This document shows, piece by piece, positions 22,381 to 31,200 of a DNA stretch of 32,919 nt. How positions within the stretch are numbered: position 1 is the stretch's first letter; each line of letters begins with the position of its first letter. Origin of the DNA: Planctomycetota bacterium (GTDB taxonomy: Bacteria > JAJVIF01 > JAPKYR01); assembly GCA_030614715.1 (NCBI GenBank), contig JAUWTM010000027.1, positions 1-32,919 on the forward strand, given 5' to 3'. A model generated the notes under the pieces. The model saw nothing but the letters and a program-made list of their open reading frames with translations. It searched no databases and was not told where the DNA came from. A program made the position numbers and the translations under genes.

Positions 22381-24147
22381 ATGGCGCAGCCGCCGGTTGG
22401 TATTGATTTAGGCACATCCACATCGGAGATCGCGTACTACGACTCCGCATCGGGTCAGCCGCAACTTATTCCCGACCCGCTTACGGGCAGTCCGATCATT
22501 CCGTCGCTTGTCGCGAAGAGCCACAAGGGTGAGCTCCTGGTCGGTGAAGCAGCGCGCGCGTTCGTGGACCTGCCCGGACGGGGTGTGCGCGAGATCAAGC
22601 GCAAGATGGGATCGTCCGACATGGTGGAGATGGACGGCACGATGTACCGTCCAGAGGAAATTTCCGCGGTTATCCTCACGAGGCTGAAGCAGATCGCGTC
22701 CGAAGCCCTTGGAACCGAGGTCACAGAGGCCGTTATCTCGGTGCCCGCGAACTTCCCGGACACGGCCAGGACCGCGACACGTAACGCTGCCGAACTCGCA
22801 GGACTGACCGTACTTCGTCTAGTAAACGAGCCGACTGCAGCTGCGATGGCTTATGGAATTCTGAACCTCGACAAGGATGAGAAGATTCTTGTCTTCGACT
22901 TCGGCGGTGGCACGCTCGATATCAGCATACTTGAGATGTTCGAGGGCGTGCTGGACGTGAAATCGAGCTTCGGCGACGTGAAGCTTGGCGGTAAAGACAT
23001 CGATGCGAAGATGATCGAGCTTATCAAATCAAAGTTCATGAGGAAATACCCGAACGCCGAGATAAACGAGACCTCAATGGCCTTGCTCAAGGGTGTCGCT
23101 GAGAAAACGAAGATTTCGCTATCCGCGAATACTGAAACCATGGCAGAAATGGCGAGTTTCGCTGTCGATCGCGGGTCGCCGGTTGATTTGAACGTGGAGG
23201 TTGCGCGTCACGAGTTCGAGTGGGAGATCAGGGACATTCTCGAAAGGACCCGTAAGACCCTCACAGAGGCGTTGAGGAAGAAAAACGTGTACGCGCACGA
23301 TATCGATAAAGTCCTGCTTGTCGGCGGGACGACATATATTCCGAGCATCAGGAAACTCGTAAGGGACTTCTTCGGGAAGGATCCGCAGACCGATGTAAAC
23401 CCGGACAAGGCTGTATCCCTTGGAACCGCGATCAAGGCGGGGATCGTGAAGGCTGAGATCCCGACCCAGACAGGACTTATCGTCACCGACGTGTGCCCGT
23501 TCGGGCTCGGAGTTCGGACGATGGAGAAGGTCGGGACGCAGATTCGTGACGACTGCTACCAGTCGCTGATCCAGCCGAACACGACAGTCCCCTATTCAGG
23601 CAGGACACGTTTCAGTTTAATCGAACCGGACCAGGACAAGCTGAAGGTCGAGGTGTACCAGGATCATGACGGTGCCGCGCGTTACATCCACGAGGCGGTC
23701 CCGACCGGGTACGAGGGGACAATCATCGGGATTCCACCGTCAAGAACACGCGTCCCGCACGAGGTGGAAGTGTCGCTCGAATACAACGCGAACGGATTGA
23801 TCGAGATAATGGCAAAGATACCTGCAACCGGGCATAACTGCCGTGTATCGTTTAAAGCGTCGGGTATCAGGATGTCGCAAACAGACCTGATCACGAGTGA
23901 GTTGAAGCTGAAGACGCTGCTTCAGGACACGTCGCTGGGTGCGTATAAGGGATCGGCTGCGAAGAGCATCCTGACAAAGTCGGAGCAGATGCTGAAAAAG
24001 AAGCTGTCACCGAGCGATTCCGCGATATTGAGGTCGCTTGTGAATGACCTTAAGAGCGCGATGAATATTAAGGACGCGCGACGTATCGAGATTGCCGTGG
24101 ACAAGCTGACGGACACGATGTTCGAGATGGAGAAGAGGTACAGGTAG
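22381..24147 (+). CDS. Divergent Hsp70 (DnaK-like) chaperone
   Basis: A 588-residue Hsp70, an ATP-driven chaperone. Nucleotide-domain signatures are GIDLGTSTS (residues 7-15; the usual is IDLGTTNS), VFDFGGGTLDIS (171-182) and KVLLVGGTTYIPSIRKLV (310-327), with VNEPTAAAMAYG at about 148-159. The linker and first strand of the substrate domain are IVTDVCPFGLGV (367-378). The substrate domain reaches about residue 510 and a short helical end of about 75 residues follows, so the lid is shorter than in E. coli DnaK (638) and there is no EEVD-like tail. ATG 22381 has AAGGAG eight bases upstream. It lies between GrpE-like and J-domain genes, so it is probably a dedicated paralogue rather than the housekeeping DnaK. 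Confidence 0.93.
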   Translation: MAQPPVGIDLGTSTSEIAYYDSASGQPQLIPDPLTGSPIIPSLVAKSHKGELLVGEAARAFVDLPGRGVREIKRKMGSSDMVEMDGTMYRPEEISAVILTRLKQIASEALGTEVTEAVISVPANFPDTARTATRNAAELAGLTVLRLVNEPTAAAMAYGILNLDKDEKILVFDFGGGTLDISILEMFEGVLDVKSSFGDVKLGGKDIDAKMIELIKSKFMRKYPNAEINETSMALLKGVAEKTKISLSANTETMAEMASFAVDRGSPVDLNVEVARHEFEWEIRDILERTRKTLTEALRKKNVYAHDIDKVLLVGGTTYIPSIRKLVRDFFGKDPQTDVNPDKAVSLGTAIKAGIVKAEIPTQTGLIVTDVCPFGLGVRTMEKVGTQIRDDCYQSLIQPNTTVPYSGRTRFSLIEPDQDKLKVEVYQDHDGAARYIHEAVPTGYEGTIIGIPPSRTRVPHEVEVSLEYNANGLIEIMAKIPATGHNCRVSFKASGIRMSQTDLITSELKLKTLLQDTSLGAYKGSAAKSILTKSEQMLKKKLSPSDSAILRSLVNDLKSAMNIKDARRIEIAVDKLTDTMFEMEKRYR

Positions 24148-24177
24148 TTTACTGAATGAAATATCGGAATATAATAG

Positions 24178-24304
24178 ACGCCGACAGTAGTCGGCGTTAA
24201 TGTTATACGGCTTTGGCGGACAAGCTGTCCGCGATACTGCAGACTGGCAGTCTGCGTTACGTAAGCGGACGGGACGTCCGCTAGACAGCCGGCGGGACGC
24301 CCGC
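24178..24304. repeat. Row of five short palindromes
   Basis: Five perfect stems stand in a row: ACGCCGAC/GTCGGCGT (24178-24197), GCGGACA/TGTCCGC (24216-24232), GCAGACT/AGTCTGC (24239-24255), AGCGGACG/CGTCCGCT (24264-24282) and GCGGG/CCCGC (24292-24304). The last four have three-base loops. They fill the 213-bp gap between the Hsp70 and J-domain genes. The first could work as a weak terminator for the Hsp70 gene (TTAATGTT follows); the rest look like a cluster of REP-type elements. Confidence 0.85.
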
Positions 24305-24360
24305 GCTACGTGAAAATCTGCAATATGGTGTGTAAGGAAATGATTTGTTAGAGTCAGCTA

Positions 24361-25818
24361 ATGGAGAAGACGGAACAACATAGTGACTTTTATGCGGTCC
24401 TTGGTGTGGAGAAGGACACTGTGCATGACGATATCCGTCGTGCGTACTACCGTCTTGTCCGTAAACACCCGCCGAATGTCGATCCTGACGGCTTCCAGAG
24501 AATCAAGCGTGCATGGGATACGCTTAGCGATGAGAGGGCGCGGAAGTCGTACGATGCAAAATCGCAGTATGGTGAGGATATTCAACGCCTGATGGACCAG
24601 GTGTTCGCGTATATTGAAAAGATGGATTTCAGTACCGGGGAGAAGCTCCTTAAACGCGTGCTGGTCCTCGATCCCGAGGCTGACGAAGCGCTGGATCTGC
24701 TTGGATCGTGCCAGGTGGGCCTGGGCAGGCACGACGACGCTATCGTGACTTACACCGAGCTGACTGACAGGGTATCAGACGTTCCGCTTTACTGGATCCG
24801 CATCGGTGAGGCCTACATGTTGAAAGCGGCATACGGTGGTCCGTTCGAGGTTAAAGACCTGCTGGAAACCGCACGTGTACACTTCCGCAGTGCTAACGAG
24901 ATAGACCGGATCAACAACACGCCGTACCTTTCTATAGCCAAGTCCTACATGATGGAGAAGGATTACGATCGTGCGGTCGATTGGGTCGAAAAGGCGATCA
25001 TGGCTGACGAGGGAGTCGATTATAAGGACTTCGACGCGTTGTTCTACCTTGCCAGGATTCACGCGATGTCGGGCGTACCTGTGAAGGTGCTGGATGTCGC
25101 GAAACGAATAGAGGAGCTTGCACCGGAGGACAGCGAGATAAGGCTGACTGTCGCGGCCCAGTTTGTCGATGCAGCGTACGAGCTTATGGATTCCGAACTT
25201 TACACCGAGGCTGGCTACTTCGTGGATGCGGCGAGGAAGTTCGATCCGAAGAATGTAATTTACTGGGAGCTCAGGGACAAGGTCCGACTGATTGTCGAGG
25301 CGAACAGGTACCGTCCGGGCATGGAAGTGGACAACTCGATCATCCAGCCGGTAAGGTCGCTTGCGTCGCTTGTGTTCAGTAACTACGCGGGACAAGTACC
25401 GGACGTCAGTTACATAAAAACTGCGGAACGTCTTAAAAACCAGATGGCTACCTATTCAACCGCCAACACGGCAAGCAGCATCGAGTACCTGAAGAGCCAG
25501 TACCCATGGTTTTATGACCTGGCACCGCAGATGTGGGACGACATCGTAAAGTCCCTGCGTCAATCCACGCCAATCCCGTCCAATATTTTCGATCACAGGA
25601 GCACGCTGAAGCAGACGATGTTTGATTTCTACCAGTCTGATTACAAGCCGGGAACCGCCCCTGCATCGGGTTCGTCAGCGAAATTCGGCTGGGGATGTAT
25701 GTTTGCGATAATAGGGGCGTTTATCGGATCGATAATACAATTCCCGATCGGGACGATGTTCGGGATATTTATCGGCATCTGGATCGGGGATTATGTAACA
25801 CGGATGCAGGACTCCTGA
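24361..25818 (+). CDS. J-domain/TPR protein with C-terminal membrane hairpin, HPP instead of HPD
   Basis: A 485-residue protein. Residues 8-66 form a J-domain-like unit (DFYAVLGVEKDT, DDIRRAYYRLVRKHPP, GFQRIKRAWDTLSDERARKSYD). The loop that should read HPD is HPP at 36-38, followed by N-V-D-P-D-G-F. Residues of about 70-310 are helical repeats of TPR type (FSTGEKLLKRVLVLDPEADE, DYDRAVDWVEKAIMADEG). After a less clear middle part, residues of about 440-478 form two hydrophobic glycine-rich segments (FAIIGAFIGSIIQFPIGTMF, GIFIGIWIG), a likely membrane hairpin. J-proteins bring clients to Hsp70 and stimulate its ATPase; TPRs bind protein partners. Its neighbour is an Hsp70. Loss of the catalytic Asp leaves stimulation in doubt. 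The ribosome site is weak. Confidence 0.85.
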   Translation: MEKTEQHSDFYAVLGVEKDTVHDDIRRAYYRLVRKHPPNVDPDGFQRIKRAWDTLSDERARKSYDAKSQYGEDIQRLMDQVFAYIEKMDFSTGEKLLKRVLVLDPEADEALDLLGSCQVGLGRHDDAIVTYTELTDRVSDVPLYWIRIGEAYMLKAAYGGPFEVKDLLETARVHFRSANEIDRINNTPYLSIAKSYMMEKDYDRAVDWVEKAIMADEGVDYKDFDALFYLARIHAMSGVPVKVLDVAKRIEELAPEDSEIRLTVAAQFVDAAYELMDSELYTEAGYFVDAARKFDPKNVIYWELRDKVRLIVEANRYRPGMEVDNSIIQPVRSLASLVFSNYAGQVPDVSYIKTAERLKNQMATYSTANTASSIEYLKSQYPWFYDLAPQMWDDIVKSLRQSTPIPSNIFDHRSTLKQTMFDFYQSDYKPGTAPASGSSAKFGWGCMFAIIGAFIGSIIQFPIGTMFGIFIGIWIGDYVTRMQDS

Positions 25819-25879
25819 GGATCCGCTTTCCCAGATGCTTCGGCGGACAGGGACACCCATGATACGTTACATAAGAGTG

Positions 25880-26383
25880 TTATTCGTCGATTTCCAGAGC
25901 CGGCCAGTTATCCGCGTATAAAGGCTGGACGTACCACCATCGTCCGTCCCTGAAGAGGAAATGAAGCCTGATTACCTGGCTTGAGGCAAATGGATTGTAC
26001 ACGGAATCATCGGTCCTGTCGTTAGCCCACTCAATTACCCCTGAATTGGTCAGGTCGACCCCAACTGTCATCCGGTTGTCCTCGTAGGTCTGGTAAAGGA
26101 GGAAGTTATCCTTCAGGAGGCTTCTCAGAGTCGCAATGTCCCCTGGATTTTTTGTAAGCTCGTTTGTGCCAATGTTACCCGGCCAGGTGTTTGCGTTCAG
26201 GAAGTCGTTATCAATGGTCAGCGTGGCTACTACTACGTCTTCTATGAAGGAATTTGAAATCTGTCTGGGGGTACATCCGGGGATGAGCATCAGCGTACAG
26301 GTGATGAAGATAAGCACCAGGTTCAGCGTCGGTGGAACTCCCGCACCAGCTGATTTTAGTATCCTGTATGCGATTTTTTTCAA
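25880..26383 (-). CDS. Small lipoprotein of unknown function
   Basis: A 167-residue protein if translated from TTG 26383, which has a strong GGGAGGTG seven bases upstream; the in-frame ATG 26407 has no ribosome site and would add eight residues. The N-terminus is a lipoprotein signal: basic start KKIAYRILK, hydrophobic LNLVLIFITCTLML and lipobox LIPGC, so it is probably lipid-modified at that Cys and anchored in the envelope. The rest (about 130 residues) has no recognised domain but ends with a beta-rich RDGRWWYVQPLYADNWP, reminiscent of small NTF2-like folds; this is only a resemblance. It converges on the J-domain gene and is divergent from the MCE gene. Confidence 0.7.
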   Translation of the reverse strand: MKKIAYRILKSAGAGVPPTLNLVLIFITCTLMLIPGCTPRQISNSFIEDVVVATLTIDNDFLNANTWPGNIGTNELTKNPGDIATLRSLLKDNFLLYQTYEDNRMTVGVDLTNSGVIEWANDRTDDSVYNPFASSQVIRLHFLFRDGRWWYVQPLYADNWPALEIDE

Positions 26384-26514
26384 TGGAATACACCTCCCGT
26401 GCGCCATGATACAGGGCAGTTAACGGTGAAATCAAACTCGGGGGGTGCTGGATAAGAGGTCGATTGCACCAACGGTGCACTATAGGGGAGGTTATTTATT
26501 GTGATTAAATCAGT

Positions 26515-26520
26515 TATAAT
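26515..26520 (+). promoter_or_regulatory. Candidate -10 element upstream of the MCE gene
   Basis: A perfect TATAAT at 26515-26520 within an A/T-rich stretch 79 bp before the MCE ATG. The -35 at the right distance (26492-26497, TTATTT) is poor, so an activator or another sigma factor may be involved. The 215-bp stretch between the divergent lipoprotein and MCE genes shows nothing else I can name. Confidence 0.4.
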
Positions 26521-26598
26521 ACCTTCCATTGAGGGAGGAACCCTTCGTCGACCTGTGAGTGGGTTATAGTTATACCTGTCGAGACGGAAGGGTGTGAA

Positions 26599-28203
26599 AT
26601 GAAAGTCTCATCTGCCGCAAAAGTAGGTTTCACCGCGATCATTCTAATCGCTGTGCTTGTAGTGGTTTACAAGGGCGAAGATTGGGACTTGGACCTACCG
26701 TTCTTACCCAAGTCAAATATCGGCGTGTATACAATATTCGCCAAATTCGACTCGGTAAAGGGCCTGAAACCCGGGGCAGAAGTGCAGTTGAATGGGTTCG
26801 AGGTAGGGGAAGTTGGAGAGATGAATACCATCCCTTTCGGGAGAGTCAGGGTAGAGCTGATGATCAGTGACGACGAGATAATACACGAGCATGCCGAAGC
26901 CCTGATCACCCGTGACAGTATTTTCGGAGGCTACCTGGTGTTCATCAGTGAGCCGAGGTCCGGTTATGCGACCGGGATCGATGACGACGGCAGGCTGGTA
27001 GTCCTTATCGAGTCCGGGCAGGTCAATCCAGGCGGTCTGGTAATCATGGACGACACCCCTATCGGAATAATTGAAAGCGTGACTCCCGATGAAGATGACT
27101 GGATAGACGAGGTTATTATCGAACTCGGCAGCGATGTCATTGTTCCTGCGGATGTCGCGTATCTTCCCGTGCGACCGGTAATGGGGCTTATAACAGGTCT
27201 GGCAGTTTCTGAACGAATTGGTGAAGGCGCGGAGGTTCCGGGTGACCGCGAGGCCGGCCCGGAAGACCTCGTGGCGAATGCGGATGAAGCACTGGGCCAG
27301 ATGTCCGATCAGACCACGGCAATTATGCAGCAGCTTGGTGGTCTTCTGGACAATATAGAAGAGCTGCTCGCACCTGAGGATATACGTAACCTTGTCGAAG
27401 GGATAACCTCTGAAATCACAACGATCGCGGACAATATCATTGAGTTGACCGACAGGGTGAATTACATCGTTGCCACTAGCGAGCCTTACATAATCAGAAC
27501 GGCAGAGAATATAGAGGGTCTCACCGAAGAAGCACATGAATTGATGGTGGGATTTGGCGAGTATAACGATCCTCAGATTAGAAAGGACATAGGTGATCTC
27601 CTGACTAACCTGGCGGTGGCGTCCGACAGGCTGGTTGAAATCCTCGAAGATGTTGAGGTGTACACGTCCGACGAGGAGTTGAGGGCCGATATCACCGGCT
27701 CGATCCACGAAGCCCGTATTGCTATCGAGCAGGCACAGGGCACGCTTGAGGCCGCTGAAGACACGATGGAGGATCTTTCCGATCTCGGGGTGGACCTGCT
27801 TGGCGGCATCGAGACCAGCGCCGAGTTCAGGCTCAGGAACGCACCTGAACCTGATCGATGGTCCGGTGATCTGAATGTCAGGATCGGTGTGGAGCGAAGC
27901 GACGTCTTCGTTACCGCTGGTATTGAGGATATTGGTGAAAGTGATATGGCGAATGTCCAGATCGGATGGTGGGTCAATGAGGGCATAGCCGCAAGGGCTG
28001 GCGTTCACAGGGATAAGCTGGGTCTCGGAATCGACTGGGAATCGGATGCATACTCAATCATGAATGACATATACGATTTGAACGACCTCAGGTGGGACAT
28101 CTACGCTGGTTACGCGATCCTTCCTGAGCTGAACCTGGTTGTCGGGGTTGAGGATCTGCTGGACGATGACGAATTGAATATCGGCTTTGCCTTCCAGTTC
28201 TAA
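26599..28203 (+). CDS. MCE-domain (MlaD-like) protein with beta-rich C-terminal domain
   Basis: A 534-residue envelope protein. It begins with a membrane anchor (about residues 9-25, VGFTAIILIAVLVVVYK), then an MCE domain at about 38-120 (YTIFAKFDSVKGLKPGAEVQ, LNGFEVGEVGEM, RDSIFGGYLVFIS). MCE proteins form hexameric rings or tubes that carry lipids between the membranes of diderm bacteria. A long helical region follows (about 225-400, Leu/Ile heptads with IADNIIELTDRVNYIVA). The last 130 residues are beta-rich and end in an aromatic residue (LNIGFAFQF), like a small outer-membrane barrel or beta-sheet end. A TamB-like gene follows after 29 bp, probably in one operon. ATP-binding and permease partners (MlaF/MlaE-like) are not in the window. 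Confidence 0.88.
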   Translation: MKVSSAAKVGFTAIILIAVLVVVYKGEDWDLDLPFLPKSNIGVYTIFAKFDSVKGLKPGAEVQLNGFEVGEVGEMNTIPFGRVRVELMISDDEIIHEHAEALITRDSIFGGYLVFISEPRSGYATGIDDDGRLVVLIESGQVNPGGLVIMDDTPIGIIESVTPDEDDWIDEVIIELGSDVIVPADVAYLPVRPVMGLITGLAVSERIGEGAEVPGDREAGPEDLVANADEALGQMSDQTTAIMQQLGGLLDNIEELLAPEDIRNLVEGITSEITTIADNIIELTDRVNYIVATSEPYIIRTAENIEGLTEEAHELMVGFGEYNDPQIRKDIGDLLTNLAVASDRLVEILEDVEVYTSDEELRADITGSIHEARIAIEQAQGTLEAAEDTMEDLSDLGVDLLGGIETSAEFRLRNAPEPDRWSGDLNVRIGVERSDVFVTAGIEDIGESDMANVQIGWWVNEGIAARAGVHRDKLGLGIDWESDAYSIMNDIYDLNDLRWDIYAGYAILPELNLVVGVEDLLDDDELNIGFAFQF

Positions 28204-28232
28204 TCGGGAAGGAGCCACGTAAGGCAATCAGG

Positions 28233-31200
28233 ATGTCCGCAAGCAAGGATACTTCCGGAAATAAAAATGAGAAGGTGAGAACCCGCGGGATCTTTCGTTT
28301 CCGTCGGGTACTCGGCGTCCTCCTTATTTTATTAATCCTTGCACTTACAGCCGGTGTTTTTCTCCACAGATCCCTCTTAAGCGCATACGCACCTTCGATA
28401 CTCGCCCAGCTCCAGACGGAATTTGAATACTTCTACGAGCTGGATCTCACTTACAGCGGTTACCGTATCGACGGCCTGAACGATTTCACCGTCACGGGAA
28501 TTAGCATCACCGATATCCCTACTGAAACACCATTTCTTGAGGTCGACTCCATGAGGGTTCGAACGAGCCTGTTTGCACTGGCGGTCAGGGGACAGGACTC
28601 GATGCTCGGAGTGACGTCGGTTGAACTCGATAACCCGTCGATCATTCTCGAACGGAAGGACGGAAGGTGGAATACGGGTACATTTTTCGAGCCCAGCGAC
28701 GGTGAACCGTACGTGTTTCCCGGCAGGCTGGGAATTGTGATCAGGGACGGGGTCGTTGACTGGCGGGGTGGTGAATTCACCGACCGTTACCCGTTTCCAC
28801 CGGCCAGGCTGTCAGGTTTGCAGGGTGTTTTCAGGCTGGGATCGAACGGTGAGTTGGGAATCAGCCTTGAGGGAACACTCACGTCCAACGGAACTGAGCC
28901 GGGCAGCGTCAGTGTAGTCGGGACGTACGATCCTGACACTTACATGATGCAGTTCAATATTGACGGTGAGTCAATCGATCTGGATATTCTCCGGGAGTAT
29001 GCTGAGCTGCGTGATTTCCATGACCTGAGAGGTACGGCCGATACAAACCTGTCAATTCTGCTTGGTGAGGGTGCGGGAGAGGACGGCTTCAGCCTGCTGG
29101 GACAGGCGTCCGTGACTGACGGCTCATTTTCATACAGCACATACGAGATTGAAGTCTACAATGTGACCGGAGATATCCATTACTCGAAGGATTCCGTATT
29201 TTCATCCGGCTTGAGGGGTATCATCGACGGATCGAATGTCTCGGTAATGGGACGGTATGCGGATTTTTCGGCTGAGAGGGAATCATACGATGTTCTGATC
29301 GATGCCGGCAGCGTCAGGGTCTCGACACTCCTGGAATTTTTTCCATCGATAAATACATTGCCCCTTGCCGGCTCAATCAACCTGCGTGCGGAGATTGCAT
29401 CGACCGAAACCGGCACCGAGGCAGTGATGAGTGCAAATTCACCCGTGGTGTCGGCGTTCATGTTCCCGTGCAGCATCAAGAGAGCTGTCGGCTGGTATTC
29501 AGACGACAGGTTTGTGATAAACAATATAGAGTTAGGTGTTTTCGGTGGAACCGTCAGCAGTGACGGCGTGGTGGATAATTCTGGGGAGGAATCAGTCTAC
29601 GATTTCAGAGTCGCGACGTCGGACCTTCCAGCAAGCCAGTTTGCATCATACATTGCAGCGCTTTCGTCCGGAGTATCCGTGCCGACCGGAAAAATCACCG
29701 CTGATTTGAACGTATCCGGTACTGAATCAGGATTTCCCCAGATTTCAGGACTTGTAGAGGTAGTGGATGTTAACCTGCCGCAGTACAGCGGACTGCAACC
29801 GGTGACAATTTCATTGCCACTGACAACGTCCGGTGAGGTAATCAGGATTTCTGGCGCATCGGTGACCACGTCCGGGTTTACAATGCTGGGTGAAGGAGAT
29901 TTTCGAGTCGATTCAGGATTCGATGGCAACGTAGCCATTACAGTCGATGACCGTTACCTTTTCAGCGAGTTAACAGGCATAGACCTGGCAGGCCAGTTTG
30001 CCATTGCGGGAGACATGAGCTGGTCGGGGAGAACGGGCGTCGAGTTAGAAGGCGAGACTCTGGTCACGGATGTCGGATTCGGGAACATAAGCGCGCCCAA
30101 TGTCTCCTGCCGGTTCGCTTACGACACTGATTCCCTGCGTCTCTGGGATCTGCTGGGACTGGTAAACGGCGGAGTACTGGAGGGTGAGCTGGTTATACCG
30201 TTTACCGGCGGTCAGGAGGGACTGGAGACGGGCACCTTCCAGTTAACCGGATTCAATGCAGGTCAGCTGGTACCGCCTGCGTATGCGGAACACATCTCGA
30301 CAGCAATCGATGTATCCGGTGGTATCAGTTATGATTCATCCCGCTGCATTCTGGCTGTGGACATGACCATACAGGAGAACGCAGCACAGTTCGGACCTAA
30401 CACGGTTTCCACTGCAGATGAGGGTTTATCCCTAATGGTGGAGATACCGTTCAGCGATATGCACGAACCGTCACTTTCTGCATCGGGCAGGATAGTTTCG
30501 AGTGTAAGTAACATACCAATTTTTCAGGGTAGGACGTTGTCACCATTCTCATCGAGCGTAATACGCGACGTCACCGACCTCCTGCGTGGTCAGGACGGTG
30601 ATGCAGATGAGCTGAGTCCGGTATCGATACCAACCATCGAAGGAACTTTCGTACTGGATCTGCATCTGGAGGACCTGCTTGGGAACTCATTCGGCTCAGC
30701 CAGCCTGGTCTGTGGTGAGGTGCAGGTTGCGGGAGTCGACCTTGGATCGGCAAATATGTCGATGAGTACCGAGAACGGGATCAACTGGGATGCTGATTTC
30801 AAGGTTGATGCCGGGAATATCGGTAAGTTCGAGATCGTGGGACAGGTGCAGCGTGGTGCAGTAATAGGCGAGAGCGCGATTGCTCTCGAAGCGGCAATCA
30901 ATGACTCCGGGATCAACAACCTGTTCGCACTGGTCGGCCTGGAAGCTTCGGGCCAGAATTCAGGATGGATAAGCGGGACCGGTTCGATTGAAGGAACAAT
31001 AAACGATCCGGTGATAGACTCGTTCGACCTCGGATTTGGAGAATCACAGGCTTTCGGAATTCCCCTGAGCCAGGGTACCGCTACGTTCAGTTACGATTCC
31101 CCGATGCTTAACGTTACAGGGCTGGAAATAGTGGGCAGTGACGGATTCCGTGCTCTTGGGGCCGGGGCTGTCGATGTAAGGTCGGTATCCCTTACGAGTG

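Noticed and set aside
24148-24175. Promoter-like TTTACT and TATAAT after the Hsp70 gene
   Set aside because: The -10 is good but the -35 is weak and a stable hairpin starts right at the expected transcription start; kept only as a remote possibility for the J-domain gene.
24216-24304. Possible CRISPR array
   Set aside because: The palindromes have different sequences and no repeat-spacer regularity.
26713-28008. Open frame of 431 codons on the minus strand within the MCE gene
   Set aside because: The plus strand encodes a clear MCE protein; the minus frame has no domain pattern and no ribosome site of note.
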